DNA of 64,000 bases, taken from NCBI GenBank assembly GCA_902589455.1, contig CACISX010000003.1, forward strand, positions 141,070 to 205,069. The letters run 5' to 3'. The notes under the pieces are model-generated. The model did not search any database. It saw only the letters and a program-made list of their open reading frames with translations, and was not told the origin of the DNA. The DNA is from an uncultured Pelagibacteraceae bacterium. GTDB taxonomy: Bacteria; Pseudomonadota; Alphaproteobacteria; Pelagibacterales; Pelagibacteraceae. A program made the translations under genes and the position numbers. Of the stretch, positions 10,968 to 21,957 are shown in pieces (positions within the stretch are counted from its first letter, which is position 1; every line of letters starts with the position of its first letter).

Positions 10968-11872
10968 TGTTCGAAGTAGTTGGTTTTTATAAATTTTTTA
11001 AAATTTCTTATCTTAAGAAAAAACAAAAAGTTTTGTTTGAAACTTTAAAAAAGAAAAACATTAGAGGCACTATTATTATCTCTAAAGAAGGGGTAAATGG
11101 AACTATTTCAGGTAAAGCTGCAGACATTAAATTAACTATTAATAATTTAAAAAGAACTCTTAAATTCAAAGAATTTAACAGTAGCAATGTCTCTAAAAGC
11201 TCATTCCAACCATTTCATAAACCTAAAGTGAAAATTAAAAACGAGGTTGTTCCTATGAACTTAATTTTAAATAAAAGAATAAAGAAAAAAGATAGTCATG
11301 TAGATCCAATTAAATGGAATAAGCTAATTAAAGAAAAGGAAACAGTTCTTATAGACGCTAGGAAACCATTTGAGTACGATGTTGGAACTTTTAGAGGGGC
11401 AATTAATCCTGATGTGGATAACTTCAGAAATTTCCCAAAATATTTAAAAAAATTAAAAAAAAATCAACCTATAGCTATGTTTTGTACTGGTGGAATTCGA
11501 TGTGAAAAAGCATCTGTATTTTTGGAAAACAAAGGTTTTAACAACATTTATCAGTTAAATGGTGGAATTTTAAATTATTTGAAAAAAACTAATAAGAAAA
11601 AAAGTTTATGGAAAGGTGAATGCTTTGTTTTTGATAACAGGATTAGTTTAAAACATGGTCTAAAAGTTGGTTCTTACTCAATGTGTAGCGGTTGTAGGAA
11701 ACCTATATCTCGTAAGGATAAAAAATCAAAAAAATATGAAGAGGGTGTTTCATGTCCAAATTGTCACGATAATCTTACAGATCATCAAAAATCAAGATTT
11801 AGAATGAGACAAAAACAAATTAATCTTGCTAAAGTAGCAGGAAAAAGACATATCTTCCAAAAAGAGTATTAA
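10967..11872 (+). CDS. trhO: Rhodanese-domain tRNA uridine hydroxylase (TrhO/UPF0176 family)
   Basis: IDARKPFEYDVGTFRGAINP, rhodanese loop MFCTGGIRCEKAS, C-terminal CxxC motifs. Confidence 0.87.
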   Translation: MFEVVGFYKFFKISYLKKKQKVLFETLKKKNIRGTIIISKEGVNGTISGKAADIKLTINNLKRTLKFKEFNSSNVSKSSFQPFHKPKVKIKNEVVPMNLILNKRIKKKDSHVDPIKWNKLIKEKETVLIDARKPFEYDVGTFRGAINPDVDNFRNFPKYLKKLKKNQPIAMFCTGGIRCEKASVFLENKGFNNIYQLNGGILNYLKKTNKKKSLWKGECFVFDNRISLKHGLKVGSYSMCSGCRKPISRKDKKSKKYEEGVSCPNCHDNLTDHQKSRFRMRQKQINLAKVAGKRHIFQKEY

Positions 11873-11886
11873 CAGATCTTAAATTA

Positions 11887-13224
11887 ATGAATTTATTAAA
11901 AGATGAAGTTTCGTTGCTAGTAAGAAAACTTGCTGTGCCAGCAAGTATAGGAACTTTATTTCAAACACTTTATACAATCGTAGATACTTTTTATGCAGGA
12001 AAAATATCTCCAGAAGCCTTATCTGCTTTGAGTAAATCTTTTCCAATATATTTTATTATTATCGCTACATCTATTGGAGTTACTGTAGCCGGAACCTCAT
12101 TAATAGGAAGCTGTATTGGAGAAAAAAATGAAAAAAATGTTTTAAGTTATTTTGGAAATGTCATCATTTATGCAATTATAATTTCAGTAGTTGTATCAAT
12201 TTTAGGTTTTTCTTTTGGTGAAAAAATATTCCAATTAATGAATTCTTCTAATACTGTAACTAACCTTGGACTTGAATATATTAATGTAATTTTTTTAGGT
12301 GCAGTCTTATTCATTCTAGTTGTAGCTTTAAATTCTTTTTTACATGCTGAAGGGGATACCAAAACATACAGAAATGTTTTAATTTTTTCTTTTTTCTTAA
12401 ATATAATTTTAAATCCAATTTTAATTTTTGGATTTTTATTTATCCCACCGTTAGGAATAACTGGTATTGGAATAGCAACTTTAATTGCACAATTTGTATC
12501 TTTGTTAATTATTCTTATTAAAATATTAAATAACAAACGAATTAAAAAAATAACCTTAGATCATTTCAAAGCTAAATTTTTTTTCTTAAAAAATATTTTT
12601 TTTCAATCAATGCCAATCACCATTGCAATTTTGGGTTATTCAGTAGCTGCTACTATTGTATTTACTTATGTTGGATTATTTGGTGAATACGCTGTAGCTG
12701 GATATGGATCTGCTACAAGAATTGAGCAAGTTCTTTTGTTACCAGTTTTAGGTATAAATACAGCAATAATATCCATCATAGCTCAAAATATTGGAGCAAA
12801 ATATTACGATAGAGTTGAGCAATCATATTTTGCATCAATAAAATATGGCCTATTTATAATGTTAATTGCAGGTATTGTGATTTTTATTAGTGCGGATTTT
12901 GTTCCTAAATTCTTTTCATCTAATCCTGAAGTCATTATGCATGGCTCCATGTATTTAAAGATATCTGCATTTATTTTACCAGCTTATCCAATATTTTTCT
13001 TATCAAATGGCTTTTTTATGGCTTTAAAAAAATCAGAGAAGGCCATGTTAAACAATATTGTAAGAAATGTTGTTGTCCCAATATTATCATTTTATATAGC
13101 TAGATCTATTAATGCGGATTTTAAAACTTTTTTTTATATTTGGGCGATCTTTCAATGGTTGATATCATCGATATTACTATTTTATGTTAAATATTATATT
13201 AAGCATAAATTAGCTAATTTTTAG
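11887..13224 (+). CDS. MATE family multidrug/sodium efflux transporter
   Basis: 12-TM pattern, PASIGTLFQTLYTIVDTFYAGKIS, GYGSATRIEQVLLLPVLGI. Confidence 0.9.
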   Translation: MNLLKDEVSLLVRKLAVPASIGTLFQTLYTIVDTFYAGKISPEALSALSKSFPIYFIIIATSIGVTVAGTSLIGSCIGEKNEKNVLSYFGNVIIYAIIISVVVSILGFSFGEKIFQLMNSSNTVTNLGLEYINVIFLGAVLFILVVALNSFLHAEGDTKTYRNVLIFSFFLNIILNPILIFGFLFIPPLGITGIGIATLIAQFVSLLIILIKILNNKRIKKITLDHFKAKFFFLKNIFFQSMPITIAILGYSVAATIVFTYVGLFGEYAVAGYGSATRIEQVLLLPVLGINTAIISIIAQNIGAKYYDRVEQSYFASIKYGLFIMLIAGIVIFISADFVPKFFSSNPEVIMHGSMYLKISAFILPAYPIFFLSNGFFMALKKSEKAMLNNIVRNVVVPILSFYIARSINADFKTFFYIWAIFQWLISSILLFYVKYYIKHKLANF

Positions 13225-13236
13225 TATCGGTTAAAT

Positions 13237-13559
13237 ATGTTTTTTACAAAAAGGAAAGCAATTATTTTAATTATAATTTGTTCTATTTTTTTTATCCTTA
13301 CATATAATGATGTTAGGTCTAAAGAATTTCAAATTATTTATGGAACTAAATTAGTTATTGATGGCGATACAATCTAAATCAATAAAAATAAAATAAGATT
13401 ATTTGGATAAATAGTCTAATTGTTAGGTCAGATAATACTCTGGAATAAAGGAAATATTCAAAAAAGTATATTGGTGATGAAGACTATGCGAGAATTAATA
13501 AAAAGGGTATTTGGATTGAGAAATTTGATATGCCTTGGGACTTTAGAAGAGAAAAATAG
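13237..13559 (+). pseudogene. Decayed staphylococcal-nuclease (thermonuclease)-like secreted nuclease
   Basis: Manual translation: MFFTKRKAIILIIICSIFFILTYNDVRSKEFQIIYGTKLVIDGDTI*INKNKIRLFG*... then tail ...DEDYARINKKGIWIEKFDMPWDFRREK*; in-frame stops and loss of the catalytic middle part. Confidence 0.75.
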
Positions 13560-13561
13560 GC

Positions 13562-14125
13562 TTATAATCTAGAAGCGCTATCTTCAATCCAAGACCAAAG
13601 ATGTTCAGCAAAAGATCTTCTGACAAATAGATTTACAACATTCTCTTCTTTGTGGTGCAGAATTACATCTATATGATTTAAAATTGTCTGAGTTGTTGAT
13701 CCTTTCTTTTCTTTAAATTCATTAAAGTTAAAAGGACATCCTGCTGAAAAAATTTCATAGATATTTTTGCCTTTAAGTTCTAATTGAACAAATTGGTCTG
13801 TTACATCTATAACAGCACCTAAATTTGTTTTTGAAATACTACTAAACAACATTTCGTTTAGTTCATATTTGTTAGAATCTTTACTTATTAACTCATTTGA
13901 GACTATCATCCATTCATCTGGACTTAGCCATATCGCAGTTAATTTATCACTAGTTGTTGAAGTATTTGCTTCCGTAGGTAAGATCATATTAAGATTTTTA
14001 CCAATATTTTTTAAAAACTCTCTTTTTTTACCTCTTAAATTAATTTTCATTACTGGATAGATTTCTTTTACAGAAAAACTTCCATCATTAATTTCATTTT
14101 TAATTACTGAATTATAGTTAAGCAT
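13562..14125 (-). CDS. soxG: Sarcosine oxidase gamma subunit
   Basis: SoxG-like (WLSPDEWMIVS, VIDVTDQFVQLELKG, RRSFAEHLWSWIEDSA), end of soxBDAG order. Confidence 0.88.
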   Translation of the reverse strand: MLNYNSVIKNEINDGSFSVKEIYPVMKINLRGKKREFLKNIGKNLNMILPTEANTSTTSDKLTAIWLSPDEWMIVSNELISKDSNKYELNEMLFSSISKTNLGAVIDVTDQFVQLELKGKNIYEIFSAGCPFNFNEFKEKKGSTTQTILNHIDVILHHKEENVVNLFVRRSFAEHLWSWIEDSASRL

Positions 14126-17100
14126 TCAACCTCTCATTTTTTTCATCATAAAAAACTGGATTTGCAACAGTGACATTAATATTTTTATTTTCCATTGGCA
14201 CAAAAAGTTTTTTTCCCATCATGTCTTTTCCACCCCTAACAACAGCAAGTGCTATTGATTTGTTTAGGTTGGGACTAAAATAACTTGAGGTTACATGTCC
14301 AAGCATTTCAATTGGACTTTGATCTAACTCAGAAACTATTTGCGCTCCTTCTTCTAAAACTATATTTGGATCATCTGTTAATAATCCCACTAATTGTTTT
14401 CTATCTTCTCTCATCGTATCAGATCTATAAAGAGATCTTTTACCAATAAAATCGTATTTTTTTTTGCTAACTATCCAATTCATTTGAAGATCAATTGGAG
14501 TCATTGTTCCATCTGTATCTTGACCTACAATTATAAAACCTTTTTCTGCCCTTAATAAGTGCATTGTTTCAGTTCCATAAGGAGTAATATTAAATTCTTT
14601 ACCTGCATCCATACATTTTTCCCATAAATCTTTTCCATAACTTGCCTGAACATTTATTTCGTAGCTGTGTTCTCCGGTAAAACTAATTCTCATTATTCTG
14701 CAATGGATATTACCAATATTCGCTTTTTTGAATGACATGTGTGGAAAATTTTCATCTGATAAATCTAAATCAGGAATTATTTTTTTAATAATTTTTTTAC
14801 TATTTGGGCCACATAAACTCACTGTAGCATAATGATCTGTTACAGAGGTTAAATAAACATCAAGTTCAGGCCATTCTGTTTGAAGATAATCTTCAAGTTT
14901 ACCTAAAACATTCGCAGCACCACCAGTCGTTGTGGTCATAATGTAATGATTTTCACCTAATCTTGTTGTAACTCCATCATCATAAACCATACCATCCTCG
15001 TTTAGCATTAGGCCATATCTACATTTTCCTATAGCTAATTTTGACCAAGCATTTGTATAAACTCTATTTAAAAATTCAGAAGCATCACTTCCTTGAATAT
15101 CAATTTTACCAAGTGTAGAAGCATCTAATATACCGACACTTTCTCTAGCAGCTTTACTTTCTCGTTGGACTGCTTGATGCATTGTTTCTCCATTAATTGG
15201 GTAGTACCAAGCTCTCTTCCATTGTCCAACATTTTCAAATTCAGCTTTATTTTCAACATGCCAATCATTCATTGGTGTTCTTCTAAAAATATCAAAAAAC
15301 TTTCCTACATTTCGACCTACAATAGTTCCAAATGTTAATGGTGTGTAAGGAGGTCTAAAAGTAGTAGTTCCTAATTCTCCCATTTTAACACCTGCTGTAT
15401 CAGCAATTATGCCTAAAGCATGCATATTTCCTAGTTTACCTTGGTCAGTTCCCATACCAGTTGTTGTGTATCTCTTAACATGTTCGATAGATCTAAAACC
15501 TTCTCTTAATGCCAATTTTATATCTTTTGCAGTTGCATCATTTTGATAATCTACAAATGGTTTAGTTTTGCCCAAAGGTTTATCAGAAGGTAATAACCAA
15601 ATATTTCTTTTTGAATTTTCCTGATCAATTTCAACTTTAATATTATCTAAATTTGTTTTGTTAATATTTAAAGTATCTTTAAGCATTTGATTTAAATTAT
15701 TAATAATTTCATCAATTTTAAAATCTCCACCACAAGATCCTACACTTATTTGGTCAAATGTATTTTGTTTTGGTAAGAAAATTTTTTTTTCTTCATCAAA
15801 CTTCAGTTTATTACCTGATTGTGTATATAAATGTACAGCAGGTGTCCAACCGCCAGCAACTCCCAAACAATCACATGAAATAGAAATTTTACTTCCTGTT
15901 ACTGAAGTTCCATCATTTGATAGCTTCATGATTGAAACACTATTTAGTCTTTTGTATCCTGCTGTATCAACAATTGAATGTGACCAGTAAATTTTAATAC
16001 CTGCTTCTTTTACTTTTTTAACAATTTTACTTTCGGATTGTTCTCTAATGTCAATAACCGCCTCAACATTTATACCTTTGTCATATAGTGATAAAGCACT
16101 TTCGTAAGCACTATCGTTGTTTGTAAAGAATACATTTTTACTACCACATGCTACTCCATAAAATTCACTATATTTTTTTATAGCAGATGAAAGCATTATT
16201 CCAGGTCTATCATTATTGTTAAATATCAAAGGTCTTTCAAGTGCACCTGTGGCTAAAATAACTTTCTTAGCTCTAATTTTAAGAAGTCGTTGTCTGATTT
16301 TATTTGTTTTATATTTTGCCTCTAAATGATCAGTTAGATTTTCTCTAGCCAAAAGATAATTATATTGATGATAAGCAGCCACACTTGTTCTAGTTTTTAT
16401 CTCAAGATTTTTAATACCTTTAAGTTCCTCTATTTCTTTTTTTAACCACTCAGAAGGAGATTTATTATCAATTTTGTTAAATTCATTATTTTCAAAAATA
16501 GTCGAACCACCAAGTTCATTTTTTTCATCAACTAATAATGTTTTAAAATTATTTTTAGATGCATTTTTTGCTGCTAATATCCCAGCCATACCTGCGCCTA
16601 CAACCAATACATCACAGTGAACATTTTGGTGGTCATAAATATCAGGGTCACTTGATGTTGGTGATTTCCCCAAACCAGCTGAGTGTCGTATGAAAAATTC
16701 ATATTTCTCCCAGAAACTAGCAGGCCACATAAATGTTTTATAATAAAAACCTGCTGGAAAAAATGGGGAGAGAAAATTGTTTATTCCACCAATATCAAAT
16801 TCAACACTTGGCCAACAATTTTGACTTGATGCCTCCAAACCTTCATAAATCTCTACTTCAGTTGCTCTAACATTGGGTTCTGTTCTGTTGGTACCAGGGT
16901 TTATTTGAACTATTGCATTTGGTTCTTCTGAACCTGACGTCATAATTCCTCTTGGTCTATGATATTTAAAACTTCTTCCAACTAAATGAACATCATTTGC
17001 AAGTAATGCTGATGCTAAAGTATCGCCTTTAAATCCACGGTAAGTTTTGCCATTAAATTTAAAGGAAATTCTATTAGTTTCATCAATATACTTGCTGGAT

Positions 17101-17147
17101 TTTACTCTTAAGTTTTTAGTCATTTTATTGAGAAGGTGGTTTTTCAC
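14118..17147 (-). CDS. soxA: Sarcosine oxidase alpha subunit
   Basis: ~1009 aa, N-terminal 2Fe-2S-like/NAD(P)-binding region, C-terminal aminomethyltransferase-like domain (GLMLNEDGMVYDDGVTTRL). Confidence 0.95.
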   Translation of the reverse strand: MKNHLLNKMTKNLRVKSSKYIDETNRISFKFNGKTYRGFKGDTLASALLANDVHLVGRSFKYHRPRGIMTSGSEEPNAIVQINPGTNRTEPNVRATEVEIYEGLEASSQNCWPSVEFDIGGINNFLSPFFPAGFYYKTFMWPASFWEKYEFFIRHSAGLGKSPTSSDPDIYDHQNVHCDVLVVGAGMAGILAAKNASKNNFKTLLVDEKNELGGSTIFENNEFNKIDNKSPSEWLKKEIEELKGIKNLEIKTRTSVAAYHQYNYLLARENLTDHLEAKYKTNKIRQRLLKIRAKKVILATGALERPLIFNNNDRPGIMLSSAIKKYSEFYGVACGSKNVFFTNNDSAYESALSLYDKGINVEAVIDIREQSESKIVKKVKEAGIKIYWSHSIVDTAGYKRLNSVSIMKLSNDGTSVTGSKISISCDCLGVAGGWTPAVHLYTQSGNKLKFDEEKKIFLPKQNTFDQISVGSCGGDFKIDEIINNLNQMLKDTLNINKTNLDNIKVEIDQENSKRNIWLLPSDKPLGKTKPFVDYQNDATAKDIKLALREGFRSIEHVKRYTTTGMGTDQGKLGNMHALGIIADTAGVKMGELGTTTFRPPYTPLTFGTIVGRNVGKFFDIFRRTPMNDWHVENKAEFENVGQWKRAWYYPINGETMHQAVQRESKAARESVGILDASTLGKIDIQGSDASEFLNRVYTNAWSKLAIGKCRYGLMLNEDGMVYDDGVTTRLGENHYIMTTTTGGAANVLGKLEDYLQTEWPELDVYLTSVTDHYATVSLCGPNSKKIIKKIIPDLDLSDENFPHMSFKKANIGNIHCRIMRISFTGEHSYEINVQASYGKDLWEKCMDAGKEFNITPYGTETMHLLRAEKGFIIVGQDTDGTMTPIDLQMNWIVSKKKYDFIGKRSLYRSDTMREDRKQLVGLLTDDPNIVLEEGAQIVSELDQSPIEMLGHVTSSYFSPNLNKSIALAVVRGGKDMMGKKLFVPMENKNINVTVANPVFYDEKNERLNA

Positions 17148-17400
17148 CCATTTTATAAATTGCTTTTATTTCATCGTTAGAAGTATCTCTAACCATATTA
17201 AACCATTTACGACAACCATGTGCATGGTTCCATCTTTCAAATTGAACACCTTTAATATTTTTTCTCATAAATAAATATTCTGCCCACTCATCATCACTTA
17301 ATTCTGTTGGTTGCTTAGGTCTTTCTATATGAGCTTCACCGCCAGCCTTAAATTCTTGCTGATCTCGTTCTCCACAGTATGGACAGTTTATTAAAAACAT
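17125..17400 (-). CDS. soxD: Sarcosine oxidase delta subunit
   Basis: INCPYCGERDQQEFKAGGEAHIERP... RWNHAHGCRKWFNMVRDT. Confidence 0.95.
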   Translation of the reverse strand: MFLINCPYCGERDQQEFKAGGEAHIERPKQPTELSDDEWAEYLFMRKNIKGVQFERWNHAHGCRKWFNMVRDTSNDEIKAIYKMGEKPPSQ

Positions 17401-18653
17401 TAATGAGCAACCGCTGCAGCACCATGCTCATCAACAAGGTCTCCGCTTACAAATCTATTTAAATTAAATGCAGCATTAAGTTTGTGGGGTTCATCGTTTG
17501 CAATAGTATGTGCAAACAAGTCTCCAGATCCAGGAGTTGCCTTAAATCCTCCTGTACCCCAACCACAATTAAAGTATAAACCTTTAATTGAAGTTTTGCT
17601 TAAAATTGGACTAGCATCTGGACAAATATCTACTATTCCTCCCCATTGTCTTAACATTCTCATTCTACTGAAAATTGGATATAATTCTAAAATAGCATTT
17701 AATGTTCCCTCAACTATTTGGTGACTTCCTTTTTGAGTATAAGAAACATAATCATCTGTTCCAGCACCAATCACTAGCTCTCCTTTATCAGATTGACTGA
17801 CATAAGCATGTACTGCATTAGACATTACAACAGTATCAATAATTGGTTTCACAGGTTCAGAGACTAAAGCTTGTAAAGGTTTACTTTCAAGTGGAAGCCT
17901 TAGACCAGCCATATTAGCTATTACACTAGAATGACCTGCTGCAACTACACCAACTTTTTTAGTTTTAATAAATCCTTTTGTTGTTTCGATTCCCTCAACA
18001 CTATCTCCATTTCTTTTTATTCCTTTAACTTCACAATTTTGAATAATATCAACACCCATTGCATCAGCTCCTCTAGCATATCCCCAAGCAACAGCATCGT
18101 GTCTTGCTGTACCAGCTCTTCGTTGTAAAGTTCCTCCTAAAACAGGGTATCTAATATCTGGCGATGTATTTATAATTGGACAAAACTTTTTTACTTCTTC
18201 AGTACTTAAGTAGACAGCATCAATTCCATTTAGTCTATTTGCATGTGTTCGTCTTTTTAAATCTCTAACATCTTGTAAATTATGTGCTAGGTTCATTACA
18301 CCTCTTTGACTAAACATTACATTGTAGTTTAATTCTTGTGATAGACCTTCCCAAATTTTTAATGCATGATCATACAGTCCTGCACTTGCGTCCCATAAAT
18401 AATTTGATCTAATAATTGTAGTATTACGACCAGTATTTCCACCACCAATCCATCCTTTCTCGACTACAGCAATATTATTCATGTTATGTTTTTTTGCTAA
18501 ATAGTAGGCTGTAGCTAATCCATGGCCACCACCACCTACAATAACAGCATCGTACTCTTTTTTAGGAGCGGGGTCTTTCCAAGCTCTTTGCCAATTTTCA
18601 TGAAATGAAAGAGCATTTTTGATTAACGAAAATACTGAGTACTTATTTCTCAT
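17400..18653 (-). CDS. soxB: Sarcosine oxidase beta subunit
   Basis: FAD-binding [39 protein letters not shown]. Confidence 0.95.
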   Translation of the reverse strand: MRNKYSVFSLIKNALSFHENWQRAWKDPAPKKEYDAVIVGGGGHGLATAYYLAKKHNMNNIAVVEKGWIGGGNTGRNTTIIRSNYLWDASAGLYDHALKIWEGLSQELNYNVMFSQRGVMNLAHNLQDVRDLKRRTHANRLNGIDAVYLSTEEVKKFCPIINTSPDIRYPVLGGTLQRRAGTARHDAVAWGYARGADAMGVDIIQNCEVKGIKRNGDSVEGIETTKGFIKTKKVGVVAAGHSSVIANMAGLRLPLESKPLQALVSEPVKPIIDTVVMSNAVHAYVSQSDKGELVIGAGTDDYVSYTQKGSHQIVEGTLNAILELYPIFSRMRMLRQWGGIVDICPDASPILSKTSIKGLYFNCGWGTGGFKATPGSGDLFAHTIANDEPHKLNAAFNLNRFVSGDLVDEHGAAAVAH

Positions 18654-18680
18654 AATAATTGAATAATTACTTTATATATA

Positions 18681-18708
18681 TTGAATTTTCAATACAATCG
18701 CTTAATAC
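18681..18708 (+). promoter_or_regulatory. Candidate sigma70-type promoter for tRNA-Ser
   Basis: TTGAAT (18681-18686), 16-bp spacer, TAATAC (18703-18708), 12 nt before tRNA 5' end. Confidence 0.5.
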
Positions 18709-18720
18709 ACAATGTCATAC

Positions 18721-18812
18721 GGAAGAGTGGGTGAGAGGCTGAAACCAGTCGTTTGCTAAATGACCGTGCGAGGAAACTTGTACCGAGGGTTCGAATCCCT
18801 CCTCTTCCGCCA
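18721..18812 (+). tRNA. tRNA-Ser (anticodon GCT), CCA encoded
   Basis: Acceptor GGAAGAG/CTCTTCC, long variable arm, anticodon loop TTGCTAA, T-arm GGTTCGAATCC, terminal CCA. Confidence 0.95.
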
Positions 18813-21032
18813 TTAATAAAGAGGTTGATCTTTAAAAAAATTTTTCATGATTATAGGCTTTTGCTCCAAAACATATCTATATACGTTATAATTTTCTAGA
18901 ACACGCTGTACATAATTTCGTGTTTCTCTAAATTTTATTAGCTCAACCCAATCAACATAATTGATTTGTTTTTTTTGAGGATTTTTATTTATTTTATTCC
19001 AATACTTAACTCTATTAGGACCAGCATTATAAGCTGCAACGGCAAAAGGATATGCTCCGTTATACTGACGTATAAGTCCAGCTATATAATAAGAGCCTAA
19101 ATTAATATTATACTCTGGATCAGTAGTAAGTCTTGACTTTAGATAAGGAAGTTTAGCTTGTTTAGAAACTATTTTTGCAGTGTAAGGCATTAACTGCATT
19201 AATCCTTTGGCACCAGCATGACTATTTGCTTTTAAATCAAATTCACTTTCTTGTCTAATGATAGATAGAATTAAAGCACTTTCCGGAATTTTTTGTTTAT
19301 TAATTTTATTAGGTGTGCTTATGATCGGATAATTGTATTTATTATGAAATCTTTTTTGGTACGAAGCAATTTTGGAAACTTGAATTGCAAAATCATATCT
19401 ATTGATATTAGTTGCAAGTTCTGCAGCTAAAACTTCACTGCCTTTTTCAATATTATCGTTAGCTAGATGTCTTAAAATATGTTTTGTATATTTGTCTTTA
19501 TCAAGTTCATTTAATAGATAAGTAATTTTTACAAGTTCTTTATTAGAGAAAATATATCGATATTTTTGATCTACTTCTGAATCTTTATTTAGTTCAAATT
19601 TACTAGATGGATTTAATTTTAAAAAAGCTAATTGACCATAATAAGTTGTTAAATATTTTGAAGCTTCTCTATACCATTGATTTGATAGCTCTCTATTGTT
19701 AATTTTTTCAAAACTTCTACCAATCCAATAAGCTCCTCGTGATAAACTTATTGGATAACTTACATTTTCATAAAAATTTTTAAAATGATTTTTAGCTAAC
19801 AATGGTTTATTTAAAAAACTTAAAGCTATCCAACCACTCATCCATTCTGCTTCAGCAAATTCAGAACCTTGTATCATACCATGGTTGCTAGAAATTTTGT
19901 AGGCGGTTTCATATTTTTTTCTATATATTAATGCACGTGAAATTATTTCACGCTCTTTCCACCATTTTTCAGGGTATACAAGGTATTCTTTATCATTTTT
20001 TATTTTTAATAAAATTTCAACCGAAGAGTCAACTCTACCTTTTTTTCTTCTCCACTTTAATCTATCGTAATTTAGCCCTGAGGCATCTTTAAATTTTTTT
20101 GGAACATCTTTAATAGCTTGATCTACACCGTATCCTTTAGTAAATAATATATTCCTAGCTGTATACAAAAGTTGATAATCTTTAGGTAAATATCTTATTG
20201 TTCTTTTTAAATCCCAGTTTTTACTATTCCAAGCTAAATAATCGGCTCTTTTTATATAATCGTTTGTATTTAGATATTTTTTATATTTTTTTCTAAAATG
20301 CTTTAAATTATTTTTAGATAAAGCAGCAGTAATCCAACCTTCTTTTATTAAATTTATTCCTTTATCTTTATTACCTATTAATACATAACTTTCTCCCAGG
20401 ATCATTTTACCGTAGCCACTTAGAGGCTCTTGACCTCTAAACCAATTTATAATTTTTTTAGGAGAGACAATTTCAGTTGATAATTTATGCTCTGCAAGAT
20501 ACCTCAACCTATCAATTCTTGGATAGTTATGATTTTTTTCTATAAAAACTTGATAATTATAGAAAGAGGCTTGATTACTAGTTGTTAAAAGATATCTCCA
20601 GTTAATGAAATTATAAATTGATTGATCTTTAGCTTTTCTTGCAGTCTTAAATGCCGATTTCCACTTTTTATTCTGCATTTCTGAAATAGCTTTTTTTGCT
20701 AAACTAAAGTCCTTTTTACTATAAAACTTTGAAATTTTTATTACTGAATTTGTTTTTGCTAAAGCTGAATCGGGTTTTTTTATAGGAATTTTATAACTAA
20801 TTTTTTTATTTTTAACTTCTCTAGTAAGATTTTTTTCTTTAACTGAAGTTTCACTAATCTTTATAGGTTTTTTTAATGGCTTAAGAGTATTAATGTTAAT
20901 TTTTTTTTCGAATTTTTTATTGCCCAGAATTGGTTTTTTTAATGGAATAGTAAAATTGATTTCTGCTAATAGAATGTTTGAAAACATTAATATTGATGCA
21001 ACGAAACCTAAAATTAATATTTTTTTGAGCAT
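18813..21032 (-). CDS. Soluble lytic murein transglycosylase
   Basis: SLT domain ILSIIRQESEFDLKANSHAGAKGLMQLMPYTA, AVAAYNAGPNRVKYW; N-terminal signal/helical repeats. Confidence 0.92.
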   Translation of the reverse strand: MLKKILILGFVASILMFSNILLAEINFTIPLKKPILGNKKFEKKININTLKPLKKPIKISETSVKEKNLTREVKNKKISYKIPIKKPDSALAKTNSVIKISKFYSKKDFSLAKKAISEMQNKKWKSAFKTARKAKDQSIYNFINWRYLLTTSNQASFYNYQVFIEKNHNYPRIDRLRYLAEHKLSTEIVSPKKIINWFRGQEPLSGYGKMILGESYVLIGNKDKGINLIKEGWITAALSKNNLKHFRKKYKKYLNTNDYIKRADYLAWNSKNWDLKRTIRYLPKDYQLLYTARNILFTKGYGVDQAIKDVPKKFKDASGLNYDRLKWRRKKGRVDSSVEILLKIKNDKEYLVYPEKWWKEREIISRALIYRKKYETAYKISSNHGMIQGSEFAEAEWMSGWIALSFLNKPLLAKNHFKNFYENVSYPISLSRGAYWIGRSFEKINNRELSNQWYREASKYLTTYYGQLAFLKLNPSSKFELNKDSEVDQKYRYIFSNKELVKITYLLNELDKDKYTKHILRHLANDNIEKGSEVLAAELATNINRYDFAIQVSKIASYQKRFHNKYNYPIISTPNKINKQKIPESALILSIIRQESEFDLKANSHAGAKGLMQLMPYTAKIVSKQAKLPYLKSRLTTDPEYNINLGSYYIAGLIRQYNGAYPFAVAAYNAGPNRVKYWNKINKNPQKKQINYVDWVELIKFRETRNYVQRVLENYNVYRYVLEQKPIIMKNFFKDQPLY

Positions 21033-21075
21033 AATCTTTTAGTATATGAATCTTTAAACTATGTTATAAGTATTT

Positions 21076-21957
21076 ATGTTTAAAGGATCAAATGTTGCTT
21101 TAATTACACCATTTAAAAATAATGGTCTAGATGAGGAAGCATATATAAAATTAATCCATTTCCATATTGATAATGGTACCAATGGACTTGTTCCAGCTGG
21201 TACAACAGGTGAATCGCCCACATTAAGCCATGATGAACATCAAAGAGTAATAGATTTATGTATAAAAGAAAGTAACGGAAAAATTCCAGTTATTGCTGGC
21301 ACGGGCTCGAACTCCACAGAAGAAGCAATTTCTTTAACTACGCATGCAGAAAAAGCAGGAGCTAATGGTGCATTGATTGTTACTCCATATTATAACAAAC
21401 CAACACAAGAAGGTCTGTATCAGCATTACAAATCAATTAATGACAAGTGTGGAATTCCAATAATAATTTATAATATTCCTGGTAGATCTGTGATCGATAT
21501 GTCAGTTGATACAATGGCAAGATTATATGAATTAAAAAATATAGTTGGAGTTAAAGATGCAACAGGTGATTTAGATAGAGTTAAACAAACACTTGAAAAA
21601 ATGGGTAAAGATTTTATTCAATTAACAGGTAATGATGATAATGCTTTTGAATTTAATAAACTTGGTGGGGTGGGTGCTATTAGTGTAACAGCAAATATTG
21701 CACCTAAACTATGTTCTGATTTTCAAAAATTTTCAAAATCAGATACTGATAACGAAATGAAAGAAGCAGAAAGATTAGATAAAATATTACAACCAGTTCA
21801 TCACTCATTGTTTGTTGAGAGTAATCCTAGCCCCGTAAAATATGCTGCAAAACTTTTAGAACTTTGTGATGATAATGTAAGACTACCACTTGTAAAAGTA
21901 ACAGAGAAAACAAAAGAAATTGTAAAAAAAGCTCTTCAGTCTGCTAAATTAATTTAA
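21076..21957 (+). CDS. dapA: 4-hydroxy-tetrahydrodipicolinate synthase
   Basis: [48 protein letters not shown]. Confidence 0.97.
   Translation: MFKGSNVALITPFKNNGLDEEAYIKLIHFHIDNGTNGLVPAGTTGESPTLSHDEHQRVIDLCIKESNGKIPVIAGTGSNSTEEAISLTTHAEKAGANGALIVTPYYNKPTQEGLYQHYKSINDKCGIPIIIYNIPGRSVIDMSVDTMARLYELKNIVGVKDATGDLDRVKQTLEKMGKDFIQLTGNDDNAFEFNKLGGVGAISVTANIAPKLCSDFQKFSKSDTDNEMKEAERLDKILQPVHHSLFVESNPSPVKYAAKLLELCDDNVRLPLVKVTEKTKEIVKKALQSAKLI

Noticed and set aside
12168-12536. Minus-strand 122-aa ORF inside the MATE gene
   Set aside because: Shadow ORF antisense to a clear transporter; low-complexity composition.
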